NCBI GenBank assembly: GCA_964473645.1
Contig: CAYYPW010000010.1
Coordinates: 124,001 to 188,000, forward strand
From: HdN1 sp964473645
GTDB taxonomy: Bacteria; Pseudomonadota; Gammaproteobacteria; Pseudomonadales; Ketobacteraceae
DNA length: 64,000 nucleotides
Reading direction: 5' to 3'
Below the pieces are notes generated by a model. The model made no database searches. It saw nothing but the letters and a program-made list of their open reading frames with translations, and had not been told where the DNA came from. A program made the position numbers and the translations under genes. Position 1 is the first letter of the stretch; each line of letters opens with the position of its first letter. Of the stretch, positions 44,215 through 53,778 are shown piece by piece.

Positions 44215-46308
44215 TTGAAAATTTTCAGGATTCTCGTCATAGCACTGGCACTGGTGAGCGGCCTAAGTATGGCCGAACCACCGGTAGCAGGCCGTCCTGG
44301 AGAAGACAGCAATCAATCGATCCTGTTCATTTCCTCCTACCACCCTGGCTTTCCGACTTTTTTCCCGCAAATAAAGGGCTTACGCGACATACTGGCACCC
44401 GCCTCGATCAAATTCGATATCGAATTCATGGATGCCAAACGCTTTTATTCCGAAGAAGACCAACAGATTTTCTACGACAGTCTGCGAAAAAAGCTCAATC
44501 AATTACCACGCTACGATCTGGTGCTGACAGGCGATGACGCCGCCTTGCATTTTATTGATAAACACCGAAAGGAGTTGTTCCCGGATCAGCCCATCGTCTT
44601 TTTTGGGCTCAATGACATTTCCTATGCGTTATCATTCGATGCTGACCCGCAAATTACCGGGGTGCTCGAGCAGATTTCCATTACCGACACCGTGCATGTA
44701 ATGCAGAAATGGTTTTGTAAACAAAGCCCCTTCATTCTCATCACCGATGTTACCGAATCAGGGCAAGCCAATCTCCTGCAGTTTCAGCAAGAAATGGCAG
44801 CGCTGGGTATCGACGATTACAAACTTTTCTCGTTGACCGATTACCGTTTTGACGAACTGAACGAGCACTTGCGTCAACTTGAAACCCCTTGCGCCATTCT
44901 GCCCCTCTCGCTCTATCGCGATTACACCGGCACCACCCAGGAATTCGAGCAATCTTTTCAGGACATTCGTCGTAGCACTTCGGCACCGATTTTTCATCTC
45001 TGGTATCACGGTATGGGCGACGGCATACTGGGAGGTAAGCTGGTATCTCATCGCCAACAGGCGAAAGCTGCGGCCAGCATCGCCCTCCAACTTCTGCAAG
45101 GAAAAGTAACGCCAACCCTACCTGTCCAGCGCGAGAGCCCCAACGTGTTTGTCTTCGATTACAACGTAATGCAACGCTATGGATTAAGCATGGAAGATCT
45201 GCCCAAACATAGCCGTGTCATCAACAAGCCTGACCCCTTGTATCGCCGCTATCGAATGTACATGCTGCTGCTCATCGGGGTCGCCGGGGTACTTATTATT
45301 GTCGTTATGGGGCAAATGATTCGTGCATATCAACGTGGAAAGACCCAAAAGCGCATGCTGATGATCAATCGCGAACTCGAAGAAAAAGTCAGCCAACGCA
45401 CGCAAGCCCTGGAACAGGCGCGTCAGGAAACGGAACGCATGTTGCAAATGCGCGACACCATTCTCGACAATAGTGTGGTCGCCATAGTGCTGATGAAAAG
45501 ACGGCGCATCGAGTGGATCAATCACTATGCCGAACAGATGTTTGGCTACACGCGCGAAGAAGTGGTGGGCAGCGTTTCCAAATTCGTCTACCTGAGCAAC
45601 GAGGATTTCGAAAAGCTTGATCGAGAGGCACCGCCCCTGCTCCGAAAAGGCCAATCCTATCAAGCAGAATTCCCGTTTGTGCGCAAGGACGCGACCATCT
45701 GGTGGGGCATGATCAGCGGCAAAGCCATCAATCCGGACCAACTGGAAGAAGGCATTCTGTTTATTATCGTCGACATTACGCCACGCAAAATTGCAGAAAA
45801 CCAATTAAAAGAATTGAACGTACTGCTGGAAAACCAGGCCACCACCGACCACCTCACCTGCATAAGTAACCGTCGCCATATTTCGGCGCTGATCAATGCC
45901 GAGATTAGCCGCAGCAATCGCTACTCGCAGGCGTTTTCAGTGATTCTGATTGATGTTGATCACTTCAAGCTTATCAACGATACGCATGGGCATGACACGG
46001 GGGACCGGGTCTTGCAAGGTATCGCGAATCTCTTGCGTGGCACCTGTCGCGAAGTGGATACGGTGGCCCGCTGGGGAGGGGAGGAATTTCTGGTGTTATG
46101 CCCGAAAACCAATTTGAACGACGCACTACGGCTGGCAGAGTTGTTACGGGAACGCATTCAGCAATGCAATTTCGACCTGCAGCAAACCGTAACGGCATCG
46201 TTCGGGGTCGCGTGGCGGGATAATGAGCAAACGCTGGATGAATTGCTATGCGCTGCCGACACAGCGCTTTACAAAGCCAAGGAACAACGCAATTGTGTTC
46301 GCTATTAG
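44215..46308 (+). CDS. ABC_sub_bind-PAS-GGDEF diguanylate cyclase
   Basis: A membrane signalling protein that likely makes cyclic di-GMP. TTG 44215, with GGGA about ten bases upstream, gives a clean signal peptide (LKIFRILVIALALVSGLSMAEP); an in-frame GTG at 44158 adds 19 residues. A periplasmic ABC_sub_bind-type domain (about 30-340, SSYHPGFPTFFPQIKG ... YDLVLTGDDAALHFI) is followed by a transmembrane helix, a short coiled coil and a PAS domain (DNSVVAIVLMKRRRIEWINHYAEQMFGY). The GGDEF domain shows NRRHISALI, DVDHFKLINDTHGHDTGD and RWGGEEF, so catalysis should be intact. It overlaps the stop of the convergent nucleotidyltransferase gene by four bases. The periplasmic ligand is unknown. Confidence 0.9.
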   Translation: MKIFRILVIALALVSGLSMAEPPVAGRPGEDSNQSILFISSYHPGFPTFFPQIKGLRDILAPASIKFDIEFMDAKRFYSEEDQQIFYDSLRKKLNQLPRYDLVLTGDDAALHFIDKHRKELFPDQPIVFFGLNDISYALSFDADPQITGVLEQISITDTVHVMQKWFCKQSPFILITDVTESGQANLLQFQQEMAALGIDDYKLFSLTDYRFDELNEHLRQLETPCAILPLSLYRDYTGTTQEFEQSFQDIRRSTSAPIFHLWYHGMGDGILGGKLVSHRQQAKAAASIALQLLQGKVTPTLPVQRESPNVFVFDYNVMQRYGLSMEDLPKHSRVINKPDPLYRRYRMYMLLLIGVAGVLIIVVMGQMIRAYQRGKTQKRMLMINRELEEKVSQRTQALEQARQETERMLQMRDTILDNSVVAIVLMKRRRIEWINHYAEQMFGYTREEVVGSVSKFVYLSNEDFEKLDREAPPLLRKGQSYQAEFPFVRKDATIWWGMISGKAINPDQLEEGILFIIVDITPRKIAENQLKELNVLLENQATTDHLTCISNRRHISALINAEISRSNRYSQAFSVILIDVDHFKLINDTHGHDTGDRVLQGIANLLRGTCREVDTVARWGGEEFLVLCPKTNLNDALRLAELLRERIQQCNFDLQQTVTASFGVAWRDNEQTLDELLCAADTALYKAKEQRNCVRY

Positions 46309-47372
46309 GCGAACAGCAGTCTATTTACCTCGGTGACAACCTCCGCGTGTGTACGTTCACATTTTTTCAGCGCTTTCTTTGCTCGATCTGTCCAGCCTTT
46401 TCCTCTATTAACAAAATCTTCAGCAGCAAGCTCCAGACTTGCTGGCGAATTCAATATTAACGACTCCAGCATTTGTATCGCTTGAAGTCGGTCCTTTTCG
46501 GCTTTTGTTGCAAACGCAGAGTCGCGTGATTCAGATACTAAAAGTTTATGAAGCGCAAATCTCTCTGGAAGCGGCAAATTGCAAATAATTTGCTGTTTTT
46601 GGCCAACCAACACCTGGGGCGCCGCATCTTGGATAAGATAATCCAGAAATCGAAGCGGAAATGCTGGCGCATTTAACGCGGGTACAAATATGGCAGTTTT
46701 GCCAGGCTTACCTAGTAAAGGAGTAAGTAAGTCGACTCTTAAATCTTTCCCTCTGACGCGAAAGGATGTAGAGGGTGATCCAGGGTCTAGTGTGGGCACT
46801 GGAATAAAACCCATATCAAGCTGGGAGAGCACATCGGGTGCGCTAACGCCAGGTGTGGATATTGCGATGTCAACGGCATAATCACCCGCAATATCGATGT
46901 CTTGTGTCATGATGTGGCTTGACCACTTAACACCCAACACGTTGCCTAACGCATTAAATGCGTGGGTACCGACAAGAACACCATACCCACCCCCAGGGCG
47001 AAAAATGCCTGCATCAGCAAACCCTTTTAGTACACGCAACACAGAATGCTCGATGGCATAGCCACCCGCCGCCACAAAGGCGCGACCTAATTCGTCCAAT
47101 CTGGCGAGATCTTCCTTGCGATCATTTTTTCGCGATAGCAGGCGACTGACAAGAGGTTGCAATTCAGGCCCTTCTCTACCCAAATACACTTGCCTCGTCA
47201 CGCCATCCAGGTCGCGATACTGGTAATAAAGATAGGGCGCCCCTTTAAGCTGCTTCGTTACAAGCGTTCCTGGGGTGTCACCGATATTTTCGGTCGCCCC
47301 CATTGCCAGCGCCAACTCACGAAGCTCGGTGTAAAGGGTTTTTGACGTTAGTGATAGATCAATGGGATACAC
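46305..47372 (-). CDS. GSU2403-type nucleotidyltransferase fold protein
   Basis: A 355-residue cytoplasmic protein of the GSU2403 nucleotidyltransferase-fold family. The nucleotidyltransferase-like motif lies at about residues 131-165: VLVGTHAFNALGN, then TQDIDIAGD, where the two Asp match the metal-binding DxD. The N-terminal domain (about 1-110) contains LVTKQLKGAPYLYYQYR, and the C-terminal half is helical. The biological role is not established; related folds appear as antitoxin- or defence-linked proteins, and I infer no more than that. The start is GTG 47372, 14 bases from a 13-bp inverted repeat. It is inserted between a diguanylate cyclase and a phosphoesterase gene with no functional link. 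Confidence 0.8.
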   Translation of the reverse strand: MYPIDLSLTSKTLYTELRELALAMGATENIGDTPGTLVTKQLKGAPYLYYQYRDLDGVTRQVYLGREGPELQPLVSRLLSRKNDRKEDLARLDELGRAFVAAGGYAIEHSVLRVLKGFADAGIFRPGGGYGVLVGTHAFNALGNVLGVKWSSHIMTQDIDIAGDYAVDIAISTPGVSAPDVLSQLDMGFIPVPTLDPGSPSTSFRVRGKDLRVDLLTPLLGKPGKTAIFVPALNAPAFPLRFLDYLIQDAAPQVLVGQKQQIICNLPLPERFALHKLLVSESRDSAFATKAEKDRLQAIQMLESLILNSPASLELAAEDFVNRGKGWTDRAKKALKKCERTHAEVVTEVNRLLFA

Positions 47373-47385
47373 TTACCGGCGCTCA

Positions 47386-47423
47386 CAGTTATACGCAATA
47401 TCATTCTATGTTGCGTATAACTG
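47386..47423. promoter_or_regulatory. 13-bp inverted repeat before the nucleotidyltransferase gene
   Basis: CAGTTATACGCAA (47386-47398) and TTGCGTATAACTG (47411-47423) are a perfect 13-bp inverted repeat with a 12-base spacer. It starts 14 bases upstream of GTG 47372, where promoter and ribosome binding site are expected. It may be an operator for autoregulation or the scar of an insertion. It has no T run and does not look like a terminator. Confidence 0.6.
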
Positions 47424-47502
47424 GCCAGCAAGCCCTTTCTGGCGATAGGGCAAGCCGATAACAGAATAGGAGCCCGCGAAACCGGTAAACCACGGCCAAC
47501 AC

Positions 47503-49764
47503 TTACAATCGCGCCAGAACCCCTGCCGACACTTTGAAATACAATCGAGCATTGCGGTCTTCCGCTTCCCCTTCAGCCTCGCTTAACGCTGCTTCAGAAT
47601 CCGGTGCGCCTTCCAGATAACGCTCCAGATAGGCGAGGAAACGGCCGCGCTGCGCCACATGCAGGGGGCTGTCGGTTTCGTGGTTGAGCATGGTGCTGTT
47701 GATAACACCTACCCCACTTTCTTTATCGATCTGAATATCCAAGACCCGGAACTGTTGCGGCCAGTTGACCATAGAACCCGATTCAATTTCCCAATAGCCA
47801 TGCTCCGCATCTCTGCCAGGGCGCGCACGCACATTGTTGATATGGGTATGAGCAACCAAATGTGCCAATACATTGGGGAATTCGTTCAAGGTGCTCACCA
47901 GCAGGTTTCCATTCAACACAATGGCACTGGGTTTATGGTGCGAGCTGACAATCACCAGTTGGCCTGCCGTTGTCGCGGCCTGCAATTCCTGCTTCAACCA
48001 CGCAATATCATAAAGATCCAACCAACCTTCGGGGCCGATGGGCATATTGGTATCCAGCGCAATATGCCGGATCAATCCGTTTTCGCTGTTGAATGCATAA
48101 TGCAGGCGTCCATCCAGATTGCCACGGCGCTCAATGACATGCTGCATGCCATGACCGTGCGGGTGCGTAGTGGAATTAAACATTTCGCTGGCGATTTCCT
48201 GCGGATTCATGACGCGACGATCGGCATCGGCAGGGATAGTAAAACTGGCAGGGTCGAGTAAATGCTCAAGAAATCCGAGCAAACTGGGGTCATACCCCAA
48301 CCAGTTCTTGTCGCCTGTGCTGATCGAGTCATACAACTCGCGCGTACCGCCCCGCAGTTGTTTGCCAAACAGATTCATGGGTTTGTCAGTAATCGGAAAA
48401 TTACCCAGCATCAACCCATCGTGATTGCCGGCCACATAATACCAGGGGATATCGTCCTGCCCATCACGCGTGGCGTTAAGTCCCAACGCATCGAAAGCAT
48501 CGTAGGTGTCATTCGGTTTGCCGTCAGCAAAGGTTCCCGCGATGGGATCATCGTCAATACCACTGTCAGAATTGACCAGCCCGCCATCGAGCACATCGAT
48601 CCCGAAACGCACCTCGTTATACTGGCTGATATCGGCGAAATCGCCTGTAAACACCGCCAACTCGATCGGCTTTTGCTGCTGCGTTTCGTACTCACGCAAG
48701 GTGCGCACCATGTCATCGACCTGATTGACGATCGACGGACTGGCCGGGTAATACGACGAAGGAATCAAAAATTTTACCGGATTGACGCTGAGCGGGCTCT
48801 CATCGTCACGCATCTGAAAATCGCTCATCACCACGAAGTGGTGCACATCCACGCTTGCATCCATCGATGCCGGTCGCGTCACGAAATCCTCACGCTCGAT
48901 ATAAGCGGCATCGGGGCCTATCGTCTGCACACGCTGCTTATAGGCAACATACAAATCTTGTAATGAACCATTCTCTTGTGGGGAACCGTCGTTGCCTTCC
49001 AGTACCAGATTCGCGCCCGTGGCCTTAAAGATAAATTCCAACGGGGAGTCACCCGCCTTTACCGTATCTTGCAACATCAAATCGAACACTTGACGTGCTT
49101 CACTGTCGATGTCGGCAAACGCTGCCTTGTCGGCCTCGCTGATAGCGGGGTACCTAAACGGCGTCAATGCTCTGGCGGCACGTCGATTCTGCTCGCGATA
49201 GACGCCGGGCAACACTTGGGCAAAGCTATGGCGGAAGGCATGCACATGCAGGTCTGACGCCAATTCGGTCTGCAATAGCGTTTCGGCCTCACGCTTGAAA
49301 CTGTCAGGACTCTGCCTGAAATTGAGCTGTTTACCTGTCGCCAACTCACGAATACTGCGGGTGATCAACACACCGTTCATGGGGGCCAGATCGTAATCCA
49401 GCGTCAATAAAAAACGAATCAGATTTTCTTCTGTGGCAGCATCGCCCTGCGCCAGATCCGTTATCGCCAGCTTCGCTTTACCGGCAGTTGAACCCAGCAC
49501 GATATCCCCGATTTTGAAGGTAATGGTCTGCCCTTCAATATAGGTATAACGGCCGTTCTCATCGGTCAGCCCCTCGCTGTTGCCAGTGGCGAATTGCAGC
49601 CCCTGCATACCCATGAAAACGCTGTTGCGCGGCGTGCCGTTGGCTGTGTCCGACGTGGGTGCGGGTGCAGAGGTGTCAGGCGTAGACGAGGCCGAACCGC
49701 CGCCACCACAGCCCATCAGGGAAAGCGCGATAATTGCTGGAATCAGCTTAAGTTTTTGGTTCAT
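47503..49764 (-). CDS. Metallophosphoesterase lipoprotein
   Basis: A 753-residue exported calcineurin-like phosphoesterase, probably of the TIGR03768 type. A lipobox (LMGCGGGG) is followed by a Ser/Thr/Pro-rich linker and an N-terminal domain of about 270 residues. The phosphoesterase core (about 300-690) shows VVMSDFQMRD, VFTGDFADIS, YYVAGNHDG, VIVSSHHKP and HLVAHTHINNVRARPG, which supply the expected metal ligands. The first motif has Phe-Gln where many enzymes have D-x-H, so one ligand may differ. The C terminus is acidic with a low-complexity SEAALSEAEGEAED stretch. It stands alone. Confidence 0.82.
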   Translation of the reverse strand: MNQKLKLIPAIIALSLMGCGGGGSASSTPDTSAPAPTSDTANGTPRNSVFMGMQGLQFATGNSEGLTDENGRYTYIEGQTITFKIGDIVLGSTAGKAKLAITDLAQGDAATEENLIRFLLTLDYDLAPMNGVLITRSIRELATGKQLNFRQSPDSFKREAETLLQTELASDLHVHAFRHSFAQVLPGVYREQNRRAARALTPFRYPAISEADKAAFADIDSEARQVFDLMLQDTVKAGDSPLEFIFKATGANLVLEGNDGSPQENGSLQDLYVAYKQRVQTIGPDAAYIEREDFVTRPASMDASVDVHHFVVMSDFQMRDDESPLSVNPVKFLIPSSYYPASPSIVNQVDDMVRTLREYETQQQKPIELAVFTGDFADISQYNEVRFGIDVLDGGLVNSDSGIDDDPIAGTFADGKPNDTYDAFDALGLNATRDGQDDIPWYYVAGNHDGLMLGNFPITDKPMNLFGKQLRGGTRELYDSISTGDKNWLGYDPSLLGFLEHLLDPASFTIPADADRRVMNPQEIASEMFNSTTHPHGHGMQHVIERRGNLDGRLHYAFNSENGLIRHIALDTNMPIGPEGWLDLYDIAWLKQELQAATTAGQLVIVSSHHKPSAIVLNGNLLVSTLNEFPNVLAHLVAHTHINNVRARPGRDAEHGYWEIESGSMVNWPQQFRVLDIQIDKESGVGVINSTMLNHETDSPLHVAQRGRFLAYLERYLEGAPDSEAALSEAEGEAEDRNARLYFKVSAGVLARL

Positions 49765-50002
49765 GGTCTTATTGTTATCTGTGGTTGAATGTCAAGAACA
49801 GGTCACTTAATAGCCCATCCTACCAGAACGACCGTCACAATACTGTAACATTGGGTAACCCAAAAGCACGTCTCCCGGGTCAAGTCACCACCCCCTTCGC
49901 TCTCTTCGCGAGGTCCGCCTCTCGCTTGTCATTTACATCATTCACTGATACATTCATCTATGTACCACTAAACAACAGCACTCAAATACAGCCGGTGGCC
50001 CC

Positions 50003-50872
50003 ATGACCCAGCTCGCACCTTCCCTCAATGCACACGACCTCGATGGCTTTCGTCGCGCGCAACAATTGGCGTATCAGTGCGCCGAGACAATCGCCCTGCA
50101 GCTTCGCCCGGGTATCAGTGAGCGCCAAACCGCTGCCCTGATGAAAACCTGGTTGCAAGATCACGGCGTGCATGAGTGGTTTCACCAACCTTTTGCGTGG
50201 TTTGGAGACCGCACCGCGTTTCGTGGCCTGATCGCCTTCAAGGCACTGCAAGGCTTCAACCCGGCCTTCTACCCCGGCGCACGCCGACTCGAAGAAGGCA
50301 TGCCCTACATTCTCGATTGTGCCCCCACCCTGCACGGCTATTCGGCCGACATTGGCTACGCCGGCTGCCTGGGACAAAACCCGATTCTAGAGCGGTTGCA
50401 GGATGATTTGCTCGAGCATCGCCAATTGATCCTGACACTGATTCGACAACGCCGGTCGATGGCCGAGACAAGCCGTGCAGTCGATGCGTTATGCACCCGG
50501 CAAGGCGTCGAGCCTCGCCATCACGCCTACCCGTTCTCAGTGCTCGCGCATCGGGTTGAGCAACTGCCTGACGATCAAAAGGGCCACCTCAGCCTGTTCA
50601 ACTTTGGCGTTCGCAATGTGCGTGGCCTGCTGCACAGCGTGGTGCAAGGGCAGCGCGACGGCTGGTCGCCACTGTGGTCCAGTGATCATCGCTCCGATCA
50701 TGCCCCAATACCCGGTTTGTGGGCGGTCGAACCGCACCTGGGGTTTCGCGATGTAGGCGCCAAATTCGAGGAGTTGCTGGTGATCACGGATAGCGATGCG
50801 TATTGGCTAGACGATAACGTTCCCCATGTACGGCGCTGGCAAGCGCGTGGCTTACTGAAGGAGGCTGCCTGA
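50003..50872 (+). CDS. M24 metallopeptidase-like protein
   Basis: A 289-residue cytoplasmic protein with a pita-bread fold, related to Xaa-Pro aminopeptidases and methionine aminopeptidases. Metal ligands appear to be the Asp in YILDCAP, the Asp in GYSADIGYAG, a Glu in WAVEPHLGF and a Glu in KFEELLVI. The histidine ligand is less clear, since HSVVQG and SDHRSDH are both candidates. No N-terminal creatinase-like domain is present. The stop TGA and the next start ATG share a base (TGATG), so it is translationally coupled to the hydrolase-SDR fusion. Substrate unknown. Confidence 0.8.
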   Translation: MTQLAPSLNAHDLDGFRRAQQLAYQCAETIALQLRPGISERQTAALMKTWLQDHGVHEWFHQPFAWFGDRTAFRGLIAFKALQGFNPAFYPGARRLEEGMPYILDCAPTLHGYSADIGYAGCLGQNPILERLQDDLLEHRQLILTLIRQRRSMAETSRAVDALCTRQGVEPRHHAYPFSVLAHRVEQLPDDQKGHLSLFNFGVRNVRGLLHSVVQGQRDGWSPLWSSDHRSDHAPIPGLWAVEPHLGFRDVGAKFEELLVITDSDAYWLDDNVPHVRRWQARGLLKEAA

Positions 50873-52773
50873 TGACTGTTGAATCCACCACGCCGATCAA
50901 CACGGCGCACACCCTCACACCGGTGGCTTTCGCCAATGTATTGAACGCCGCAGAACGACATCGCATTACCACAGAGGACAGTGCGACATTTAAAACAGAT
51001 ATCGCGCTGCAAATCTGGCGCAACCCTGGCAAACCCACGTTGCTGCTGGTACACGGCTATCCCGACGCCAGCGACATCTGGCTACCGTTGGTGAGCCAGC
51101 TTCAAGCCGAATATCAGATAATAACGTACGATGTGCGCGGCGCCGGTCATTCATCGCGCCCGTATTCGATCGATGCGTATGCACTGACGCAGTTGATGCA
51201 CGATATGCACGCTGTGATCGATGCGGTGAATCCCGATACGCCCGTGCATGTGATCGGCCACGATTGGGGGTCGATCCAGAGTTGGGAGACCATTACCGAG
51301 CCCGGTGCGACACAGCGTATCAAATCCTTCACCTCGATTTCAGGGCCGTGCCTGGATCATGTCGGTAGCTGGATGCAGACGGCCATGCGATCAGGCTCAC
51401 TGTCTGACATCGGTGGCACGCTGAATCAGATTGCGCACTCCTGGTATATCCTGCTGTTTCAATTTCCGCTGCTGGCACCGCTTTTATGGCAAGCCGGCCT
51501 GGGTAACGCGTGGCCTACGCTGCTCAAGCATCTGGAAGGCATCAGCGATGCACCCGTCAGCCCTACCCAAACTGACGATGGCAAGACCGGTATTGCACTT
51601 TATCGTAAAAACATGCTGCCGCGCTTGCTCAAACCGCGAGCCCGTTATGCCCAAGTACCGGTGCAACAGATTTTTGCCACCCAGGACAAATTCGTTAGCG
51701 CGCGCATGATTGACGTCGCCAATGCATGGGTTGAACACCTGTGGAAGCGCCCTGTCGCGACCACTCACTGGTTGCAATTGAGCCACCCGCAAGCCTTAGC
51801 GCGCTGGATCGATCAGTTTGTCATGCATATCGAGACCGGCAAACCCGACGCTGAACTTGACCGTTACAAAGCCAGCACTTCCACGCAGAGCGCTCTAAAA
51901 AGGCAGGTACAAAACCAACCACAAAAGCCGGCGCAGACCAGCAAAAAAACTCGCCCTTTTCTCGGCAAACTGGCAGTGATCACGGGCGCGGGCAGTGGCA
52001 TCGGGCGTGAAACCGCATTGGCACTGGCAGAGCAAGGCATGGATGTCGTGTGCACCGACATCAACGAACACGATGCACAACGCACTGCAACTCTTGCCCG
52101 TCTACTCGGCAGCAACGCCTATGTATATCGGGTCGATGTGGCCGATGCCAGCGCCATGGAAACCTTCGCCTCACAGCTGCGCGCACACCATGGCGTGCCC
52201 GATGTGGTGATCAATAATGCCGGCATTGGCATGGCCGGGGGCTTTATGAAAACCAGCGTAAAAGACTGGCAAAAAGTGCTGGATGTCAACCTGTGGGGCG
52301 TTATTCATGGCAGCCGTTTATTCGCGCAACAAATGATTGAAGATGCCAAACCAGGCCACATCGTCAACGTGGCCTCGGCAGCGGCTTATACGCCTTCAGC
52401 CGCCTACCCGGCCTATGCGACGACCAAAGCCGCCGTCTTCATGTTAACGGATTGCCTGAGGGCCGAATTGAGCAAGCATCACATTGGTGTCTCCACCATT
52501 TGTCCGGGCATCATCAATACCAATATCACCCGCAATACGCGTTTCGTCGGCGATGATCAATACACCGAACAGAAAAAGCAGCAAAAAACCACGCAGCTTT
52601 ACAAAAAGCGCGCCTTTACGCCCGACCGGGTGGCGCGTGAAATCGTTGACGCCATCAAACACAATCGCCCGATCGTTACCGTGAGCCCGGAAGCCAAAGG
52701 CCTGCGCTTGCTATCACGATTTGCCCCTGGCGTGCTGCGCACCCTGGCGCGCTTTGATGTCACACCCGCTTGA
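50872..52773 (+). CDS. EphD-like alpha/beta hydrolase-SDR fusion
   Basis: A 633-residue bifunctional protein. Residues about 40-330 form an alpha/beta hydrolase of the epoxide hydrolase/haloalkane dehalogenase type, with the HG motif LLVHGYPDAS and nucleophile Asp131 in IGHDWGS. Residues about 360-633 form a short-chain dehydrogenase, with VITGAGSGIGRETALALAEQG, the NNAG motif (VINNAGIGMAGG), Tyr515 and Lys519 in YATTK. The same fusion is known in mycobacterial EphD, which acts in mycolic acid-type lipid metabolism; that role is not shown here. It overlaps the M24 gene and is followed 14 bases later by the PF10118 gene. A role in modifying an epoxide or hydroxy lipid is inferred. Confidence 0.9.
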   Translation: MTVESTTPINTAHTLTPVAFANVLNAAERHRITTEDSATFKTDIALQIWRNPGKPTLLLVHGYPDASDIWLPLVSQLQAEYQIITYDVRGAGHSSRPYSIDAYALTQLMHDMHAVIDAVNPDTPVHVIGHDWGSIQSWETITEPGATQRIKSFTSISGPCLDHVGSWMQTAMRSGSLSDIGGTLNQIAHSWYILLFQFPLLAPLLWQAGLGNAWPTLLKHLEGISDAPVSPTQTDDGKTGIALYRKNMLPRLLKPRARYAQVPVQQIFATQDKFVSARMIDVANAWVEHLWKRPVATTHWLQLSHPQALARWIDQFVMHIETGKPDAELDRYKASTSTQSALKRQVQNQPQKPAQTSKKTRPFLGKLAVITGAGSGIGRETALALAEQGMDVVCTDINEHDAQRTATLARLLGSNAYVYRVDVADASAMETFASQLRAHHGVPDVVINNAGIGMAGGFMKTSVKDWQKVLDVNLWGVIHGSRLFAQQMIEDAKPGHIVNVASAAAYTPSAAYPAYATTKAAVFMLTDCLRAELSKHHIGVSTICPGIINTNITRNTRFVGDDQYTEQKKQQKTTQLYKKRAFTPDRVAREIVDAIKHNRPIVTVSPEAKGLRLLSRFAPGVLRTLARFDVTPA

Positions 52774-52787
52774 AGGAGATCATCCCC

Positions 52788-53705
52788 ATGGCCATCACCC
52801 TTTTGAAAAAAGAACTTGCCAGCAACACAGTCGGTTCTGGTATTGAAGCCCGCAAAGTGCGCTTTAACTGGGATAACACCCCGATACACTGGGTCGATAA
52901 CGATCCTTATGCCACCCATTTATTGAATGTACTGCATTTATTATTACCTGCAGGCGAGCTCTGGTTCTGCCGTATTTACAATAAAGCCTTGCCTTTGGTC
53001 AGTGATCCGCATCTCGCCGCCGATGTGCGTGGGTTTATTCGCCAGGAGGCGGTGCATTCGCGCTCCCATGATGAGGTGCTACGCTTTCTGGAGCAACATC
53101 GAGTCTCGATTCGCACTTATACCGCCCGTGTTGAGTGGCTGTTTGAACGAGTGCTGGGCGATCGTCCCTTGGGAAATCGGTTTTGGCATCGTCGTCTAGA
53201 TAAACCCTGGTTGAAACTTCGCGTGGGGCTGATTGGCGCCATCGAGCATTTCACTACGACCATGGGAGATTGGGTGCTCAACGCCAAAGGTCTGGATAGC
53301 GGTAACGTCGACCCTGTCATGCTGGACTTGTTGCGCTGGCACGGGGCAGAAGAGGTAGAGCACCGCTGTGTGGCACACGATCTTTACGCGCATCTGGGGG
53401 GTGGTTATGTCAGTCGTCAACTGTTGATGGCGCTGACCTTCACCGTTCTGTGGGTTTTGTGGGTGCAGGGAATTCGCCATTTGATGCGCAATGATCCGCA
53501 GATTCCCAACGATTATCGCTGGGGCTGGCAGGATTTTCGGCGGCTGGGACGTGAGGATAAAGTGCCGACTTTGGGCATGATATTACGTTCAACACTGCGT
53601 TATGTTCCGCCAGGATATCACCCGCGAGATGAAGCTGATACCGAGCAGGCACTGGCATATTTTCGTCGCTCGCCAGCCGCGCGGGCGGCGGCTGAGGCTG
53701 CATAA
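52788..53705 (+). CDS. PF10118-family predicted metal-dependent hydrolase
   Basis: A 305-residue protein of the PF10118 family of predicted metal-dependent hydrolases. ATG 52788 has AAGGAG upstream, favoured over an in-frame start at 52770. The helical core shows the metal-ligand-like pattern FIRQEAVHSRSHDEV, IEHFTTTMGDW and GAEEVEHRCVAHDLYAH, with repeated Glu and His on helices as in ferritin-like di-metal proteins. A transmembrane-like stretch at about 217-235 (LLMALTFTVLWVLWVQG) may bind membrane. It closes the three-gene operon with the M24 and EphD-like genes. The biochemical reaction is not established. Confidence 0.88.
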   Translation: MAITLLKKELASNTVGSGIEARKVRFNWDNTPIHWVDNDPYATHLLNVLHLLLPAGELWFCRIYNKALPLVSDPHLAADVRGFIRQEAVHSRSHDEVLRFLEQHRVSIRTYTARVEWLFERVLGDRPLGNRFWHRRLDKPWLKLRVGLIGAIEHFTTTMGDWVLNAKGLDSGNVDPVMLDLLRWHGAEEVEHRCVAHDLYAHLGGGYVSRQLLMALTFTVLWVLWVQGIRHLMRNDPQIPNDYRWGWQDFRRLGREDKVPTLGMILRSTLRYVPPGYHPRDEADTEQALAYFRRSPAARAAAEAA

Positions 53706-53726
53706 TTTTGTGGGGGTAAGGGGGAA

Positions 53727-53756
53727 GAAGGCAACGCCAGGTTTAGCGTTGCCTTC
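53727..53756 (+). terminator. Hairpin between convergent genes
   Basis: An 11-bp perfect stem (53727-53737 with 53746-53756) and an 8-base loop lie between the PF10118 gene and the convergent S33 lipase-like gene. No T run follows on either strand, so it is a weaker terminator candidate than those at 4608 and 30640. Confidence 0.5.
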
Positions 53757-53778
53757 CTGGTTCCATCCAACAAATCCA

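Noticed and set aside
47373..47502. Integron attC-like site at the inverted repeat before the nucleotidyltransferase gene
   Set aside because: The arms contain GTTATAC and GTATAAC, but the core pattern does not fit the RYYYAAC/GTTRRRY consensus. There is no array of further sites and no integrase.
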